NCBI GenBank assembly: GCA_002378585.1 | Contig: DFSJ01000048.1 | Span: forward strand, 2,235 to 7,945 | Reading direction: 5' to 3' | Length of the DNA: 5,711 nt | Origin: Flavobacteriaceae bacterium UBA3440 | GTDB taxonomy: Bacteria; Bacteroidota; Bacteroidia; Flavobacteriales; Flavobacteriaceae | Program-made: the position numbers and the translations under genes | The notes under the pieces: generated by a model | What the model saw: only the letters and a program-made list of their open reading frames with translations | The model's database searches: none | Told to the model about the DNA's origin: nothing | Shown: in pieces, positions 5,128-5,711 of the stretch | Numbering within the stretch: the first letter of the stretch is position 1 | How the letters are laid out: the number at the start of each line of letters is the position of its first letter

Positions 5128-5711
5128 ATGGCAGGAGTAAAAGCAGCTGAAGTTTCAGCAATTTTAAAACAGCAAATCGAAGGATTTACAGGCGCCGCAT
5201 CCATGGATGAGGTGGGAACAGTACTTCAGGTCGGAGACGGGATTGCCCGTGTTTATGGCCTTTCCAACGTGCAATACGGCGAATTGGTCAGCTTCGAAGG
5301 AGGCGTACAAGGGATTGTATTGAACCTGGAAGCAGATCACGTAGGGGTGGTTCTTTTGAGCCCTTCACGCGATATCGTGGAAGGATCAAGCGTAAAACGC
5401 ACTGAGCGCATTGCCTCTATCAAAGTAGGTGAAGGCATTGTCGGTCGTGTGGTGGACACTTTGGGACAACCCATCGACGGTAAAGGTCCTTTGACCGGCC
5501 AGTTATATGAAATGCCGTTGGAGCGCAAAGCCCCTGGGGTTATTTTCCGTCAACCGGTTAACGAGCCATTGCAGACAGGCATCAAGGCGATTGACGCGAT
5601 GATCCCTGTAGGTCGCGGACAACGTGAATTGGTGATCGGTGACCGTCAAACCGGTAAAACTACCGTGTGTATCGACACCATCTTAAACCAAAAAGAATTT
5701 TTTGACGCAGG
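5128..5711 (+). CDS. atpA: ATP synthase F1 subunit alpha, N-terminal part (3' end outside window)
   Basis: Alpha forms the F1 hexamer with beta and binds non-catalytic nucleotide. The frame runs from the ATG at 5128 to the window end without a stop: 194 complete codons of about 525 expected. The N-terminal helix (1-20, [15 protein letters not shown]) is the delta-binding part. Residues 27-95 form the beta-barrel domain ([17 protein letters not shown]), including the conserved [10 protein letters not shown] block. The nucleotide-binding domain starts at about 97. It contains [16 protein letters not shown] (105-120), [17 protein letters not shown] (139-155), GRGQREL (162-168) and the Walker A motif GDRQTGKT at 171-178 with Lys177. 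No frameshift or missing residue is seen in the visible part. It is the fifth structural gene of the operon, and atpG is expected next. Confidence 0.97.
   Translation, partial: MAGVKAAEVSAILKQQIEGFTGAASMDEVGTVLQVGDGIARVYGLSNVQYGELVSFEGGVQGIVLNLEADHVGVVLLSPSRDIVEGSSVKRTERIASIKVGEGIVGRVVDTLGQPIDGKGPLTGQLYEMPLERKAPGVIFRQPVNEPLQTGIKAIDAMIPVGRGQRELVIGDRQTGKTTVCIDTILNQKEFFDA

Noticed and set aside
1..5711. Mobile elements, CRISPR arrays, tRNA or rRNA genes
   Set aside because: I saw no transposase, terminal repeats, regularly spaced repeats or tRNA-like folds; the window is fully explained by packed protein genes and short gaps.

Overview
The window reads as a stretch of Bacteroidota chromosome, most likely Flavobacteriales. 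Three things point there. The promoter before atpB has the phylum-specific form TTG-N17-TAnnTTTG, not a sigma70 -35/-10. Most starts lack a strong Shine-Dalgarno sequence. The gene order (SprE/PorW-type TPR protein, bactofilin, AtpZ, small AtpI-like membrane protein, atpB-E-F-H-A) is one I know from Flavobacteria and relatives. The genus cannot be told from the sequence. All genes are on the + strand and tightly packed.

Left part (1-2536): the 3' end of a large TPR protein resembling SprE/PorW of the type IX secretion/gliding system, a 135-residue bactofilin, an AtpZ-family protein whose start lies inside the bactofilin gene, and a four-helix AtpI-like protein whose TTG start overlaps the atpZ stop. 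Gaps are 4 nt or negative, so these four are probably co-transcribed and translationally coupled.

Middle (2537-2669): a 133-bp intergenic region, the largest in the window, carrying a well-formed Bacteroidota promoter (2613-2640) just before atpB. No convincing terminator precedes it, so read-through from the upstream genes may add to expression.

Right part (2670-5711): atpB (a), atpE (c), atpF (b), atpH (delta) and the first 194 codons of atpA (alpha, cut by the window end). Subunit a carries a predicted signal peptide and an extra periplasmic domain of about 110 residues, and has the mitochondrial-type His/Glu pair in place of the E. coli Glu/His pair. The c subunit is very short (63 residues) and looks proton-specific. 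An AT-rich leader before atpE and a 7-bp GC-rich hairpin after it bracket the gene whose product is needed in the highest copy number.

Together the right-hand genes encode the Fo sector, the peripheral stalk and the start of F1; AtpZ and the AtpI-like protein are probable accessory factors. The window is largely a conserved housekeeping locus, and I found no clearly new system. The items most worth a second look are the a-subunit extension, the uncharacterised AtpI-like protein, the coupling of a T9SS/bactofilin cassette to ATP synthase, and the RNA elements around atpE.
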